Assembly (NCBI GenBank): GCA_945900685.1
Contig: CAMDJS010000061.1
Coordinates: 1-11,639 of the forward strand
Direction of reading: 5' to 3'
From: Bordetella parapertussis
GTDB lineage: Bacteria; Pseudomonadota; Gammaproteobacteria; Burkholderiales; Burkholderiaceae_C
DNA: 11,639 nucleotides
Positions 1 through 5,957 of this stretch are shown here, one piece after another (the stretch's first letter is position 1; every line of letters starts with the position of its first letter). Below the pieces are notes generated by a model that was not told where the DNA came from, ran no database searches, and saw nothing but the letters and a program-made list of their open reading frames with translations. The position numbers were made by a program, and so were the translations under genes.

Positions 1-5
1 CTGAC

Positions 6-701
6 ATGCAATCGCGCAACCTGGTCATCATTGGCAGTGTGGTGATGTTTCACCTCGCCGCCCTTTGGGCATTGCACACCGGCCTGCTCAAGCGCATGGC
101 CGAGGTCGTGGTGCCGGTGATGATGATCAGCCAGTCCGAACCGCCGCCGCCCCCACCGCCGGTGGTAAAACCGGTGGAGCCAGCGAAACCGCCGCCGCCC
201 GCAGCCAAGACACCGCCCCCACAACAGCCGGTCATGACACCGCCGCCATCCCCTCCGCCAGTTGCGCCCGCTGCTGCCGCACCTGAACCGGCGCCGGTGT
301 TGGCCGCACCTGCCACACCTGCCGCACCTGCGACCGTGGTCAACACACCGGCACCCGCGCCCGCACCAGCGCCCGCACCGGTGCCTGCACCGGTGCCTGC
401 ACCGCCCGCCAAGGTCGAGTTGCCCAATAGCAAAGCGGATTACTTGCACAATCCACCGCCTGACTACCCGCGCATGAGTGTGCGACTGGGTGAGCAAGGT
501 CAGGTGATCCTGAAAGTGCTCATCGGTGCAGATGGGGTGCCGCAAAAAGCCGAGCTGCAAACCAGCAGCGGTTTTGAAAGATTGGACAAAGCCGCGTTGG
601 ATGCCGCCATGCGCTGGCGCTATGTGCCGGGCAAACGCGGCGGTGTGGCAGAAACAATGTGGTACCTGTTACCGATGACATTCAACCTGAAAAAAGAGTG
701 A
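6..701 (+). CDS. tonB: TonB-family energy transducer
   Basis: TonB couples the proton motive force harvested by ExbB/ExbD to outer-membrane receptors for ferric siderophores, haem or cobalamin. The 231-residue protein has the classic three parts. A single N-terminal membrane anchor lies at about residues 6-25 and carries a histidine at 16, comparable to the conserved TonB anchor histidine. A long periplasmic Pro/Ala linker spans about 46-138, with runs of PPPPP and PAPAPAP. A C-terminal TonB domain spans about 145-231, with DYPRMS, the GQVILKVLIGADG strand and AMRWRYVPG. The first five bases of the window do not show the ribosome site, so a slightly earlier start is possible, but MQSRNLVIIG looks like a natural N-terminus. 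exbB and exbD follow immediately, so this is a complete TonB-ExbB-ExbD operon. Its receptor is not visible. Confidence 0.93.
   Translation: MQSRNLVIIGSVVMFHLAALWALHTGLLKRMAEVVVPVMMISQSEPPPPPPPVVKPVEPAKPPPPAAKTPPPQQPVMTPPPSPPPVAPAAAAPEPAPVLAAPATPAAPATVVNTPAPAPAPAPAPVPAPVPAPPAKVELPNSKADYLHNPPPDYPRMSVRLGEQGQVILKVLIGADGVPQKAELQTSSGFERLDKAALDAAMRWRYVPGKRGGVAETMWYLLPMTFNLKKE
375..404 (+). repeat. 12-bp tandem repeat in the TonB proline linker
   Basis: The unit GCACCGGTGCCT occurs twice in tandem (375-386, 387-398) and continues for six more bases. It encodes repeated Ala-Pro-Val-Pro. The unit length is a multiple of three, so copy-number change would alter linker length without breaking the frame. 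Such repeats are common in TonB linkers. Confidence 0.7.
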
Positions 702-703
702 AC

Positions 704-1393
704 ATGAACAACGACTTTGGACTGATCAATTTATGGCTGGAGGGCGACGGCGTCACCCGCTTTGTCGCGCTGCTGTTGCTGGCCATGTCGCTGGCTTCTT
801 GGATCGTGATCCTGCTCAAAACTCTGAATCTGCTGACCGCCAGAAAGCAGGCCGCGCGCATCGAAGCTTTTTGGCACAGCGCAGACGTCAACACCGGTTT
901 GAAAACACTCGGCGATGAGGCTGACAACCCGTTTCGCCAACTCGCACAGCAAGGCATGCAAGCGCTGGCGCATTTGAAAACCGGCAGCGCACACGCAGAT
1001 TTAGCCAAGCAACTCGACACCAGCGATTGGGTGACACGCGGTTTGCAAAACGCCATCGATGACGCCACGGCCAAACTGCAATCTGGTCTGGCCATTTTGG
1101 CTTCGGTCGGTTCCACCGCGCCGTTCGTGGGATTGTTCGGTACGGTGTGGGGCATCTACCATGCGCTGATGCAAATCGGCATGGCAGGCCAGGCCACCAT
1201 CGACAAAGTCGCTGGTCCCATCGGTGAGGCCTTGATCATGACGGCGCTTGGTTTGGCTGTCGCCATTCCGGCGGTGCTCGGTTACAACGCACTGGTGCGC
1301 GCCAACAAATTCATCATCGGACGCATGAACCGTTTCGCCCACGACTTGCACGCCTTGCTGGTGACTGGCGCGCGCGTGAAAGCCAAGGAGTAA
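704..1393 (+). CDS. exbB: ExbB / MotA-TolQ-ExbB proton channel family protein
   Basis: ExbB forms the inner-membrane pentamer that, with ExbD, makes the proton channel powering TonB. The chosen ATG lies three bases after the tonB stop and is preceded by a purine-rich AAAAAGAG. It gives 229 residues beginning MNNDFGL; an upstream in-frame start at 659 would lie inside tonB and is less likely. Three membrane segments are visible: about residues 20-42 (FVALLLLAMSLASWIVILL), 124-150 (ending in PFVGLFGTVWGIYHAL, the family's most conserved stretch), and 165-190 (GEALIMTALGLAVAIPAVLGY). The cytoplasmic loop between the first and second segments has the usual length. Spacing to tonB and exbD indicates one transcript. 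Confidence 0.93.
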   Translation: MNNDFGLINLWLEGDGVTRFVALLLLAMSLASWIVILLKTLNLLTARKQAARIEAFWHSADVNTGLKTLGDEADNPFRQLAQQGMQALAHLKTGSAHADLAKQLDTSDWVTRGLQNAIDDATAKLQSGLAILASVGSTAPFVGLFGTVWGIYHALMQIGMAGQATIDKVAGPIGEALIMTALGLAVAIPAVLGYNALVRANKFIIGRMNRFAHDLHALLVTGARVKAKE

Positions 1394-1395
1394 GC

Positions 1396-1803
1396 ATGGC
1401 CTTTGGTACCCAGGACGACACCGATGAGGTGATGAACGAAATCAACATGACGCCTTTGGTGGACGTGATGTTGGTGCTGCTGATCATCTTCATCATCACC
1501 ATCCCAGTGATGAAGCATGCGGTGAACATTGAATTGCCGCGCGCCAGCAACCAGCCGCAGGACGCCAAACCGCAAACCATTCGCTTGACGGTGGACGCCG
1601 AGGGCAAATACTTTTGGAATGACACGGCGGTGGATGATGCACAACTGCGCCAGCTTTTGGTAGATGCCGCTTCCAAAAAACCGCAATCCCCCTTACATAT
1701 TCGCGGCGATCGCGCTGTACGCTATGAGCGTGTGGCGCAGGCAATGGCCGCTGCACAACGCGCGGGCATGACGCAAATTGGTTTCATCACCGAACGTGAA
1801 TAG
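1396..1803 (+). CDS. exbD: ExbD biopolymer transport protein
   Basis: ExbD is the second subunit of the TonB proton-channel motor. The 135-residue protein has a short cytoplasmic N-terminus with the family motif NEINMTPLVDVMLVLLIIF. The single membrane helix at about 21-39 carries the essential aspartate (Asp23, comparable to Asp25 of E. coli ExbD). A periplasmic domain follows, containing LPRASNQP, the strand IRLTVDAEGKYFWN and the terminal AAQRAGMTQIGFITE. The start is clear: AAGGAG (1385-1390) overlaps the end of exbB and sits five bases before the ATG. It ends the tonB operon proper, but the next gene begins only 30 bases later with no terminator between, so transcription may continue. 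Confidence 0.94.
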   Translation: MAFGTQDDTDEVMNEINMTPLVDVMLVLLIIFIITIPVMKHAVNIELPRASNQPQDAKPQTIRLTVDAEGKYFWNDTAVDDAQLRQLLVDAASKKPQSPLHIRGDRAVRYERVAQAMAAAQRAGMTQIGFITERE

Positions 1804-1833
1804 CCCGAACCTGAACCCACCACAAGGCATTCC

Positions 1834-2442
1834 ATGGCAGACCACAGCGGATTCAACTTTGACAATTTACTTCCCGGCTTTGATTTTTTAAAGCAATTCG
1901 CGCAAGCCAATCCGGCTGCTGGCATGCCCACGGCCGCGCAATGGGTGACGCCCACCTTGGACCCGGTCGAGCTGGACAAGCGCATACAGGATTTGAAATC
2001 CGTGCAGTTCTGGTTAGACCAAAATGCCAAAGCTTTGAGCGCCACCATCCAAGCGCTGGAAGTGCAGCGCATGACCTTGTCCACTTTGCAAAGCATGAAC
2101 CTCGGCATGGCCGATGTGGCCGCCGCCATGACAGGCAAACCGGCGGCAGCCAAAGCCGCGCCCTCCGCTTCAGACACCGGCAGCCAGGCGGCGATTGATC
2201 CCATGCAATGGTGGGGCGCTATCGGGCAACAGTTTCAAACCATCGCCTCTCAGGCCGTGGCTGATATGCAAAAGCACACAGACACTTTCACAGCCGCAGC
2301 AGCTAAATCAACGGCCAAACCGGCAGCAAAACCGGCGGCAGCAAAACCGGCGGCGGCCAAGCGCACGGCATCTACAAAGACTGCCAGCCCATCCGCTGCT
2401 CGCAAAAGCAGTGCAGCCAAACCCCGCACCACCAAGCGTTAA
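1834..2442 (+). CDS. phaM: PhaM-family PHA granule-associated regulatory protein
   Basis: In Ralstonia, PhaM binds the PHA synthase, activates it and tethers polyhydroxyalkanoate granules to the nucleoid. This 202-residue protein shows both PhaM hallmarks. The N-terminal half has DFLKQFAQ near 17-24, PTLDPVELDKRIQDLKSVQFWL around 40-61 and the helix TIQALEVQRMTLSTLQSMN around 71-89. The C-terminus (about 147-202) is a low-complexity, strongly basic tail of AKPAAAKPAAAK type repeats, resembling histone H1 and suited to DNA binding. The protein is shorter than the Ralstonia example. Its start has only a weak AAGG upstream. The stop overlaps the FIST gene start (TAATG), so the two are probably translationally coupled. 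The family assignment is by motif recall, and no PHA synthase is in the window. Confidence 0.78.
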   Translation: MADHSGFNFDNLLPGFDFLKQFAQANPAAGMPTAAQWVTPTLDPVELDKRIQDLKSVQFWLDQNAKALSATIQALEVQRMTLSTLQSMNLGMADVAAAMTGKPAAAKAAPSASDTGSQAAIDPMQWWGAIGQQFQTIASQAVADMQKHTDTFTAAAAKSTAKPAAKPAAAKPAAAKRTASTKTASPSAARKSSAAKPRTTKR

Positions 2443-3704
2443 TGGATTTATTTCCTATCGGCCATGCCACGCACCCGCATTGGGAAATGGCGGCAGACCT
2501 GGTGCTCGCGCAGTTGCGCGCTTGTATGCGCGCAGGCGTGTTTGCCGCGCGCCCATCCTTGGGGCTGGTCTACATCACCGACCATTACGCTGAAAACGCG
2601 CAAGCCATGTTGGACTATCTGGTGCAAGAGTTGCCAGAGGTCGAGCATTGGAGCGGCACGGTTGGTGTTGGCATTTGTGTCAACAGCGTGGAGTATTTTG
2701 ACGAGCCAGCCATGGCCGTCATGCTGTGCGACATAGACACACGGCACTTTCGCGTGTTCAGTGGCGAAGCGCCGCTGGGCCAAGCCCTGTTGCAAGGTTT
2801 TCATCCGCACACCGCGTTGGTGCATGCAGACCCGAACACGCCGGAGTTGAGCGAGTTGGTTCAAGATTTGGCCGACAACATCGAAAGCGGGTTTGTGTTT
2901 GGCGGCTTGACTTCAAGCCGCAGCGATAACGCGCAGTTCGCCCTCAGTGTGGATAAAACCCAAGCCGCGGCCAAGCGCAACAAAGGGGTTTATGCAGGCG
3001 GTTTGAGCGGGGTCGCGTTCAGTGCAGAAGTGTCCCTGCTTACCCGGGTGACACAAGGTTGTGTGCCGTTCTCAGAAGTGCGCACCATCACCTCGGTGAA
3101 AGAGCATGTGGTGATGACTTTGGATAACGAACCAGCTTTGTACGCATTGATGCAGGACTTGGATGTGCCGCTGGACAGACCGCGCTCGGCTGTCGACAAG
3201 GTGCGCGAAACACTGGTCGGTTTTGCGCCTGCGGATCAGCCCTTGGTGCGTTTGACCGGCGGCCTGGATGATGCTGCCGTGGTGCGCCACATCATCGGCT
3301 TAGACCCGGTACGCCATGGCGTGGCCGTGGCTTATCACGTCAAGGTGGGCATGAAAGTGGCGTTTTGCAAACGCGATGCCGCGTCTGCCAAAGCCGATTT
3401 GCTGCGCATTGCCACCGAAATTCGCGAGGCGCTTGAGCCATTGGAGCAAAGCGCAGAAGATGCCGAGTGGCAGGAAGACGAGACCTTGCAACAACCGCGC
3501 CCCGGGCGGCGTATCGCAGGTGCGGTGTATGTCAGTTGCACCGGCAGAGGCGGGCCGCATTTCGGCGCACCGAACGCGGAATTGAACATCATCCGCCGCG
3601 CTTTGGGGGATGTGCCCTTGGTCGGGTTTTTCGCTGCGGGAGAAATCGCCAACCAACAGATTTACGGCTACACCGGCGTGCTGACCGTGTTCACCACCCC
3701 TTGA
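2442..3704 (+). CDS. FIST N-/C-terminal domain sensory protein
   Basis: FIST domains are predicted ligand-binding sensory modules, often linked to signal transduction, that may bind small molecules such as amino acids. The 420-residue protein has no membrane segment and no kinase, GGDEF or methyl-acceptor part, so it would act as a stand-alone soluble sensor. The FIST_N portion (about 20-210) includes SLGLVYITDHYA near 39-50, TVGVGICVNSVEYF near 73-86, the HPHTALVHADP turn at 121-131 and SGFVFGGLTSSR near 149-160. The FIST_C portion (about 225-415) ends with the diagnostic GRGGPHFGAPNAELN (from 368) and PLVGFFAAGEI, and it closes with the strand TGVLTVFT. The start codon overlaps the phaM stop by one base, tying its expression to the PHA granule protein. 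The exact ligand is unknown. Confidence 0.88.
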   Translation: MDLFPIGHATHPHWEMAADLVLAQLRACMRAGVFAARPSLGLVYITDHYAENAQAMLDYLVQELPEVEHWSGTVGVGICVNSVEYFDEPAMAVMLCDIDTRHFRVFSGEAPLGQALLQGFHPHTALVHADPNTPELSELVQDLADNIESGFVFGGLTSSRSDNAQFALSVDKTQAAAKRNKGVYAGGLSGVAFSAEVSLLTRVTQGCVPFSEVRTITSVKEHVVMTLDNEPALYALMQDLDVPLDRPRSAVDKVRETLVGFAPADQPLVRLTGGLDDAAVVRHIIGLDPVRHGVAVAYHVKVGMKVAFCKRDAASAKADLLRIATEIREALEPLEQSAEDAEWQEDETLQQPRPGRRIAGAVYVSCTGRGGPHFGAPNAELNIIRRALGDVPLVGFFAAGEIANQQIYGYTGVLTVFTTP

Positions 3705-3709
3705 CATAA

Positions 3710-3731
3710 CGGCAAGTATGCCGGTTGTTTT
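3710..3731 (+). terminator. Weak intrinsic terminator candidate after the FIST gene
   Basis: CGGCA (3710-3714) and TGCCG (3719-3723) form a five-base-pair stem with an AGTA loop, extendable by two A-T pairs across a one-base bulge. It is followed by TTGTTTT. It starts six bases after the FIST stop codon. The stem is short, so termination strength is uncertain. Confidence 0.45.
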
Positions 3732-4017
3732 GCTGCTAAAAGATCACTTAAAAGCTGCACTAAGTATCATTAACTGGATTAATTTAAATATTTAAGAACT
3801 ACTATTTGTATGCGGGTGCGGCAACAGCTTGCGCCCTCTCTTCAGGAGACTGGCATGCAAGTTCAAACTTTTCAATCATTTGGTTTTCATCGGTTGGTAA
3901 GAGCGCGCTACGCGTTTCGTTTGCTGGTGACCGCCAGTTTCCTGGACACACCGCGTCAAATGGACTGCCTTCTAGACGCCATATACAATTGCTATATACA
4001 TATCTCGGGAGATAGTC
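3732..4017 (+). other. Intergenic region entering the TA islet
   Basis: The first part (about 3735-3805) is visibly AT-rich and could hold a promoter or the islet's left edge, but no clear -35/-10 pair or flanking repeat is seen. AGGAGA (3844-3849) lies five bases before an ATG at 3855. That ATG opens a 63-codon frame running to 4046 and overlapping vapB; its product (MQVQTFQSFGFHRLV...) is not recognised. It may be a short leader ORF or chance. Confidence 0.4.
3981..4000 (+). promoter_or_regulatory. Putative vapB promoter/operator
   Basis: ATATACA occurs twice (3981-3987 and 3994-4000), 13 bases apart, and ATATA/TATAT also form an inverted pair around CAATTGC. The element lies just upstream of a good ribosome site (GGGAGAT) and the vapB ATG at 4018. 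VapB-type antitoxins usually repress their own promoter by binding such repeats; binding here is inference. Confidence 0.4.
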
Positions 4018-4251
4018 ATGTCCATCGGCACCGTTTTCGTCAATAACCGTACCCAGGCCGTGCGCCTGCCCTTGGACGTGCGTCTACCCGAGGGTGTCCA
4101 AAAGGTGGACATTCGCGTCAAAGGCAAGGAGCGCATCATCGCCCCCATCGGCCAAAGCTGGGACAGCTTCTTTTTGGATGGCCCCACAGTGAGCGACGAC
4201 TTTTTGCCCGAGCGCGCCACGCAGCACCAGCCGGAGCGAGAGGCGCTTTGA
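4018..4251 (+). CDS. vapB: VapB-type antitoxin (VagC/AbrB-like)
   Basis: This is the antitoxin of the type II VapBC module. It should neutralise VapC with its C-terminal tail and autorepress the operon through its N-terminal swapped-hairpin DNA-binding domain. The 77-residue protein opens with TVFVNNRTQAVRLPLDVRLPEG, the typical VagC/VapB signature (N-R-T/S-Q-A-V-R-L-P). It continues with a short basic strand region (VDIRVKGKERIIAP) and then the acidic, flexible tail with WDSFFLDGP and DDFLPER found in this subfamily. GGGAGAT is seven to ten bases before the ATG. Its stop overlaps the vapC start in TGATG, the expected coupling. Length and tail look complete. Confidence 0.9.
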   Translation: MSIGTVFVNNRTQAVRLPLDVRLPEGVQKVDIRVKGKERIIAPIGQSWDSFFLDGPTVSDDFLPERATQHQPEREAL

Positions 4252-4658
4252 TGCTGCGCTACCTGTTAGACACCAACATCGTCATCTATGTATTGAAGCG
4301 GCGCCCCGTCGAGGTGCTCTCCACCTTCAACGCCAACGCCAGCCGCATGGCAATGTCCTCCATTACCCTTGCCGAACTCTTGCACGGTGCAGAGAAAAGC
4401 AGCCGCGTGAGCGAAAACCTATCCGCCATCGAGGACTTTTGCAGCCGCCTGGAAGTTCTGCCCTATGGCCCCAAGGCCGCGCAGCATGACGGAGCCATTC
4501 GCGCAGCCTTAGAAAAACTCGGCCAGCCTATCGGCGTGAACGACCTGCACATTGCAGCGCACGCCCGTAGCGAAGGCTTGGTGCTGGTGACCAACAACGT
4601 GGGGGAGTTCGCGCGGGTGCCTGCACTGGAAGTGGAAAACTGGGTGCATACGGCGTAG
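4251..4658 (+). CDS. vapC: VapC toxin, PIN-domain ribonuclease
   Basis: VapC toxins are Mg-dependent PIN-domain RNases; characterised members cut initiator tRNA or the 23S sarcin-ricin loop. The 135-residue protein begins MLRYLLDTNIVIYVLKRRP with the first acidic residue at Asp7. SSITLAELLHGAEKS carries Glu42. GVNDLHIAAHARSEGLVLVTNN carries Asp98, and the final motif is NNVGEFARVPAL with Glu119. All expected catalytic acids are present and the length is normal, so the toxin looks active. The ATG at 4251 overlapping vapB is preferred over the TTG at 4248. The only intact TA pair at this end of the islet, it is immediately followed by remains of a second TA module. Confidence 0.92.
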   Translation: MLRYLLDTNIVIYVLKRRPVEVLSTFNANASRMAMSSITLAELLHGAEKSSRVSENLSAIEDFCSRLEVLPYGPKAAQHDGAIRAALEKLGQPIGVNDLHIAAHARSEGLVLVTNNVGEFARVPALEVENWVHTA

Positions 4659-4705
4659 TAATGTAGTTAGTTATTTTCGAAATCTTTGCGCGTAAGTCAT
4701 GCTAT

Positions 4706-4972
4706 GAAGCCAACAAAAAGGCCAAAGCCATGCTGTTGGAAATGCCACTCAACGAACTGCGTCAAGCACGCGGTTTGTCGCAAAAAATGCTGGCCGAAGT
4801 TCTCAACGTGCAGCAGCCCTCCATTGCCAAAATGTAAAAGCGCATTGACATGTACCTGTCCACGCTGCGCAGCCATAACTAAGCCATAGGCGGCGAGTTG
4901 GACATCATTGCCCGCTTTCCAGATGGGACTGTGAAGATCAGCAACTTTCCGGAGTTGGGGTTGACTACTTAA
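4706..4972 (+). pseudogene. Broken HigA/XRE-type HTH antitoxin
   Basis: Reading the frame that contains ATG 4730, the translation gives MLLEMPLNELRQARGLSQ, then AEVLNVQQPSIAKM. This is a helix-turn-helix of the XRE/HigA antitoxins that partner RelE/HigB toxins. TAA at 4835-4837 stands where the family has Glu (KM-E-KR), and a second TAA at 4880-4882 stands at another expected Glu (RSHI-E-A). Between and after the stops the same frame continues perfectly: RIDMYLSTLRSH, then AIGGELDIIARFPDGTVKISNF, to a final TAA at 4970. The N-terminal 30 or so family residues are missing or unrecognisable, and the RelE-like toxin expected upstream is absent, replaced by vapBC. A 35-codon ORF (4730-4837) that retains the HTH could still be translated. 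Confidence 0.85.
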
Positions 4973-5007
4973 GTCACTGGGCTGTGGGCGCCTGCGGATT
5001 GAAAGGG

Positions 5008-5037
5008 TGGTGGGTTTGCATATAAACAAACCAACCA
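5008..5037. repeat. 11-bp inverted repeat, possible operator or hairpin
   Basis: TGGTGGGTTTG (5008-5018) and CAAACCAACCA (5027-5037) pair with a single mismatch around an eight-base AT-rich loop. No T-run follows on either strand, so it is not a standard terminator. It lies between the broken HigA-like gene and the unannotated spacer and could be an operator of a lost module. Confidence 0.45.
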
Positions 5038-5254
5038 TTAGAAAAATATGAGTAATTTTCAGCTAATTTAAATTGGTTTTGAGGCTATAGTGATTAGGCG
5101 ACGTGCGCCCGCTTACTTGATCGAGAAAGAGGGTGTTCTACAAAGAGGGAGCGCCAGTTCTATGAGGAATTCATACATGAAAAGTGAATATTTATCTGCA
5201 AGCCATGGTGAAAGAGGTTTGCGGGATTTTTTACAAAAAGATGGAACAGCAGGG

Positions 5255-5277
5255 CCCGGATGTATCCACCGGGTTTT
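5255..5277 (+). terminator. Intrinsic terminator candidate
   Basis: CCCGG (5255-5259) pairs with CCGGG (5269-5273) around a nine-base loop and is followed directly by TTTT. It would stop + strand transcription entering from the vapBC side, separating it from the KTSC-like gene at 5342. Confidence 0.5.
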
Positions 5278-5341
5278 GCCTTCTTCATCAAGTTATCTGA
5301 CTTAATCCTTCAACCGTTCCTATCCACGAAGGGAGTTAGAA

Positions 5342-5572
5342 ATGAAGGCATATAAAGACATCAATGGCGATTCCGGCGTCTCCGCATATGACTACGGAGA
5401 CGATTGGATCAAAGTCCAGTTCAAGCACGGTGGAACCTATGAATATCGAGCATCGAAGATCGGCTCCGCGCACCTGTCAAGAATGAAACGCCTTGCCGAC
5501 ACCGGCGACGGACTGAATGCATATATCAATATCAATCCTGATATCCGTAATGGCTATTCGTCAAAGGGCTGA
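5342..5572 (+). CDS. Small conserved protein, KTSC-like
   Basis: The 76-residue protein reads as a compact beta-rich domain. SGVSAYDYGDDWIKVQFKHG is followed by TYEYRASKIGSAHLSRMKRLA and then GDGLNAYININPDIRNGY. The order (tyrosine strand, hydrophobic strand with FK-GG, YEY, helix, then N-x-x-I-x-x) resembles the KTSC domain found in small phage and accessory-gene proteins; its biochemical role is unknown. The start is well supported by GAAGGGAG about seven bases before the ATG. It is the only gene here with no obvious TA connection apart from its convergent neighbour, with which its 3' end overlaps by 19 bases. Assignment to KTSC is by pattern memory and moderate. Confidence 0.65.
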   Translation: MKAYKDINGDSGVSAYDYGDDWIKVQFKHGGTYEYRASKIGSAHLSRMKRLADTGDGLNAYININPDIRNGYSSKG

Positions 5573-5730
5573 CGCTCAATCCTTCGTGCGATGGCAAACC
5601 CTTCGAAAACCTCAATCTGAGTGTTATGCACAATTGCTTGCACATGCGGGTGGCAGTTCTTCTCAAGCCAAATCATCAGGGGCATGGCGGCGTTCCTCAT
5701 TTCGTCCATCTGCTTTTCGGTCAAAGTCAT
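5554..5730 (-). CDS. Small conserved hypothetical protein (58 aa)
   Basis: Reading the minus strand from ATG 5730 gives 58 residues: MTLTEKQMDEMRNAAMPLMI, WLEKNCHPHVQAIVHNTQ and IEVFEGFAIARRIERQPFDE. GGAGAG lies about seven bases upstream, which supports this start over an earlier in-frame one. The composition looks like a real folded protein: an amphipathic helix, a WLxxNCHPH motif and a strand IEVFEG. I recall similar short proteins in phage-like and accessory regions, but no function is known. It is the only minus-strand gene in the islet. Its 3' end overlaps the KTSC-like gene tail to tail at 5554-5572. Confidence 0.65.
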   Translation of the reverse strand: MTLTEKQMDEMRNAAMPLMIWLEKNCHPHVQAIVHNTQIEVFEGFAIARRIERQPFDE

Positions 5731-5773
5731 ATCTTGCTCTCCAGATAAAAAGCCAGTTAATCCGTCAGTCAAG

Positions 5774-5801
5774 GGGACGCGCCACGACAAAGTCGCGTCC
5801 C
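5774..5801. repeat. Perfect 8-bp inverted repeat, GC-rich hairpin
   Basis: GGGACGCG (5774-5781) and CGCGTCCC (5794-5801) pair perfectly around a 12-base loop. A TTACGTTAGGTGTC stretch follows at 5812-5825, immediately before the point where BrnT homology begins. No T-run follows. It could be a REP-like element, the end of a lost mobile element or a recombination junction. Confidence 0.6.
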
Positions 5802-5834
5802 GTCCCTCACTTTACGTTAGGTGTCTCAATTACA

Positions 5835-5957
5835 TCCTATGAATTGGCGATGGTTTACACAGAACGCCCGAAAGAGCCACACGTGATCTCGCTGCGAAAG
5901 GCAGAAAAACATGAAGCTAGCTACTACCGCCAAGTTGCCAAAGAAAACCTCGGCTAA
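5835..5957 (+). pseudogene. brnT: BrnT toxin C-terminal remnant
   Basis: In the frame ending at TAA 5955-5957 the translation reads SYELAMVYTERPKEPHVISL, then RKAEKHEASYYRQVAKENLG. This is the C-terminal strand-helix of BrnT RNase toxins: a hydrophobic strand ending VVYT-R, then the conserved IIS-RKAE-HE-x-x-YY. The N-terminal half of the toxin, including the start codon, is absent; upstream lies the GC-rich hairpin and an unrelated sequence. ATG 5850 could still yield a 35-residue stub with no catalytic fold. The brnA-like gene starts inside its 3' end at 5911, as expected for a brnTA operon. Confidence 0.8.

Larger units (their letters stand above)
4973..5341 (+). other. AT-rich spacer without a recognised gene
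   Basis: This stretch holds an 11-bp inverted repeat (5008-5037) and a hairpin followed by T's (5255-5277), both listed separately. A GAGGA at 5164-5168 sits before ATG 5177, opening a 42-codon frame to 5305 (MKSEYLSASHGERGL...). Its product is not recognised, and the terminator-like hairpin lies inside it, so coding is doubtful. Base composition is clearly lower in GC than in the flanking core genes. Confidence 0.5.

Noticed and set aside
50..433. Long minus-strand ORF, glycine/alanine-rich, opposite tonB
   Set aside because: It is the mirror of the proline-rich TonB linker; the composition is forced by the GC-rich repeat and no start signal is present.
3855..4046. 63-codon ORF with a good AGGAGA site, overlapping the vapB start
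   Set aside because: The product is not recognised, it is basic and low in secondary-structure signal, and vapB has its own clear start. It is kept only as a note in the intergenic entry.
4835..4882. TAA read as a sense codon (code reassignment) in the HigA-like gene
   Set aside because: TAA is used as a normal stop by several intact genes here (exbB, phaM, hicB), so plain nonsense mutations are the simpler reading.
5177..5305. 42-codon ORF with GAGGA upstream
   Set aside because: No family recognised, and a terminator-like hairpin lies inside the frame.
5743..5772. TTGACT/TTATCT promoter-like pair on the minus strand upstream of the 58-aa gene
   Set aside because: The -10 box would overlap the ribosome site and place the transcript start too close to the ATG.
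5517..5957. A 146-codon + strand ORF across the 58-aa gene and the BrnT remnant
   Set aside because: Only the last 40 codons resemble a protein family (BrnT); the first part is the antisense of a better-supported gene. Only the remnant is annotated.
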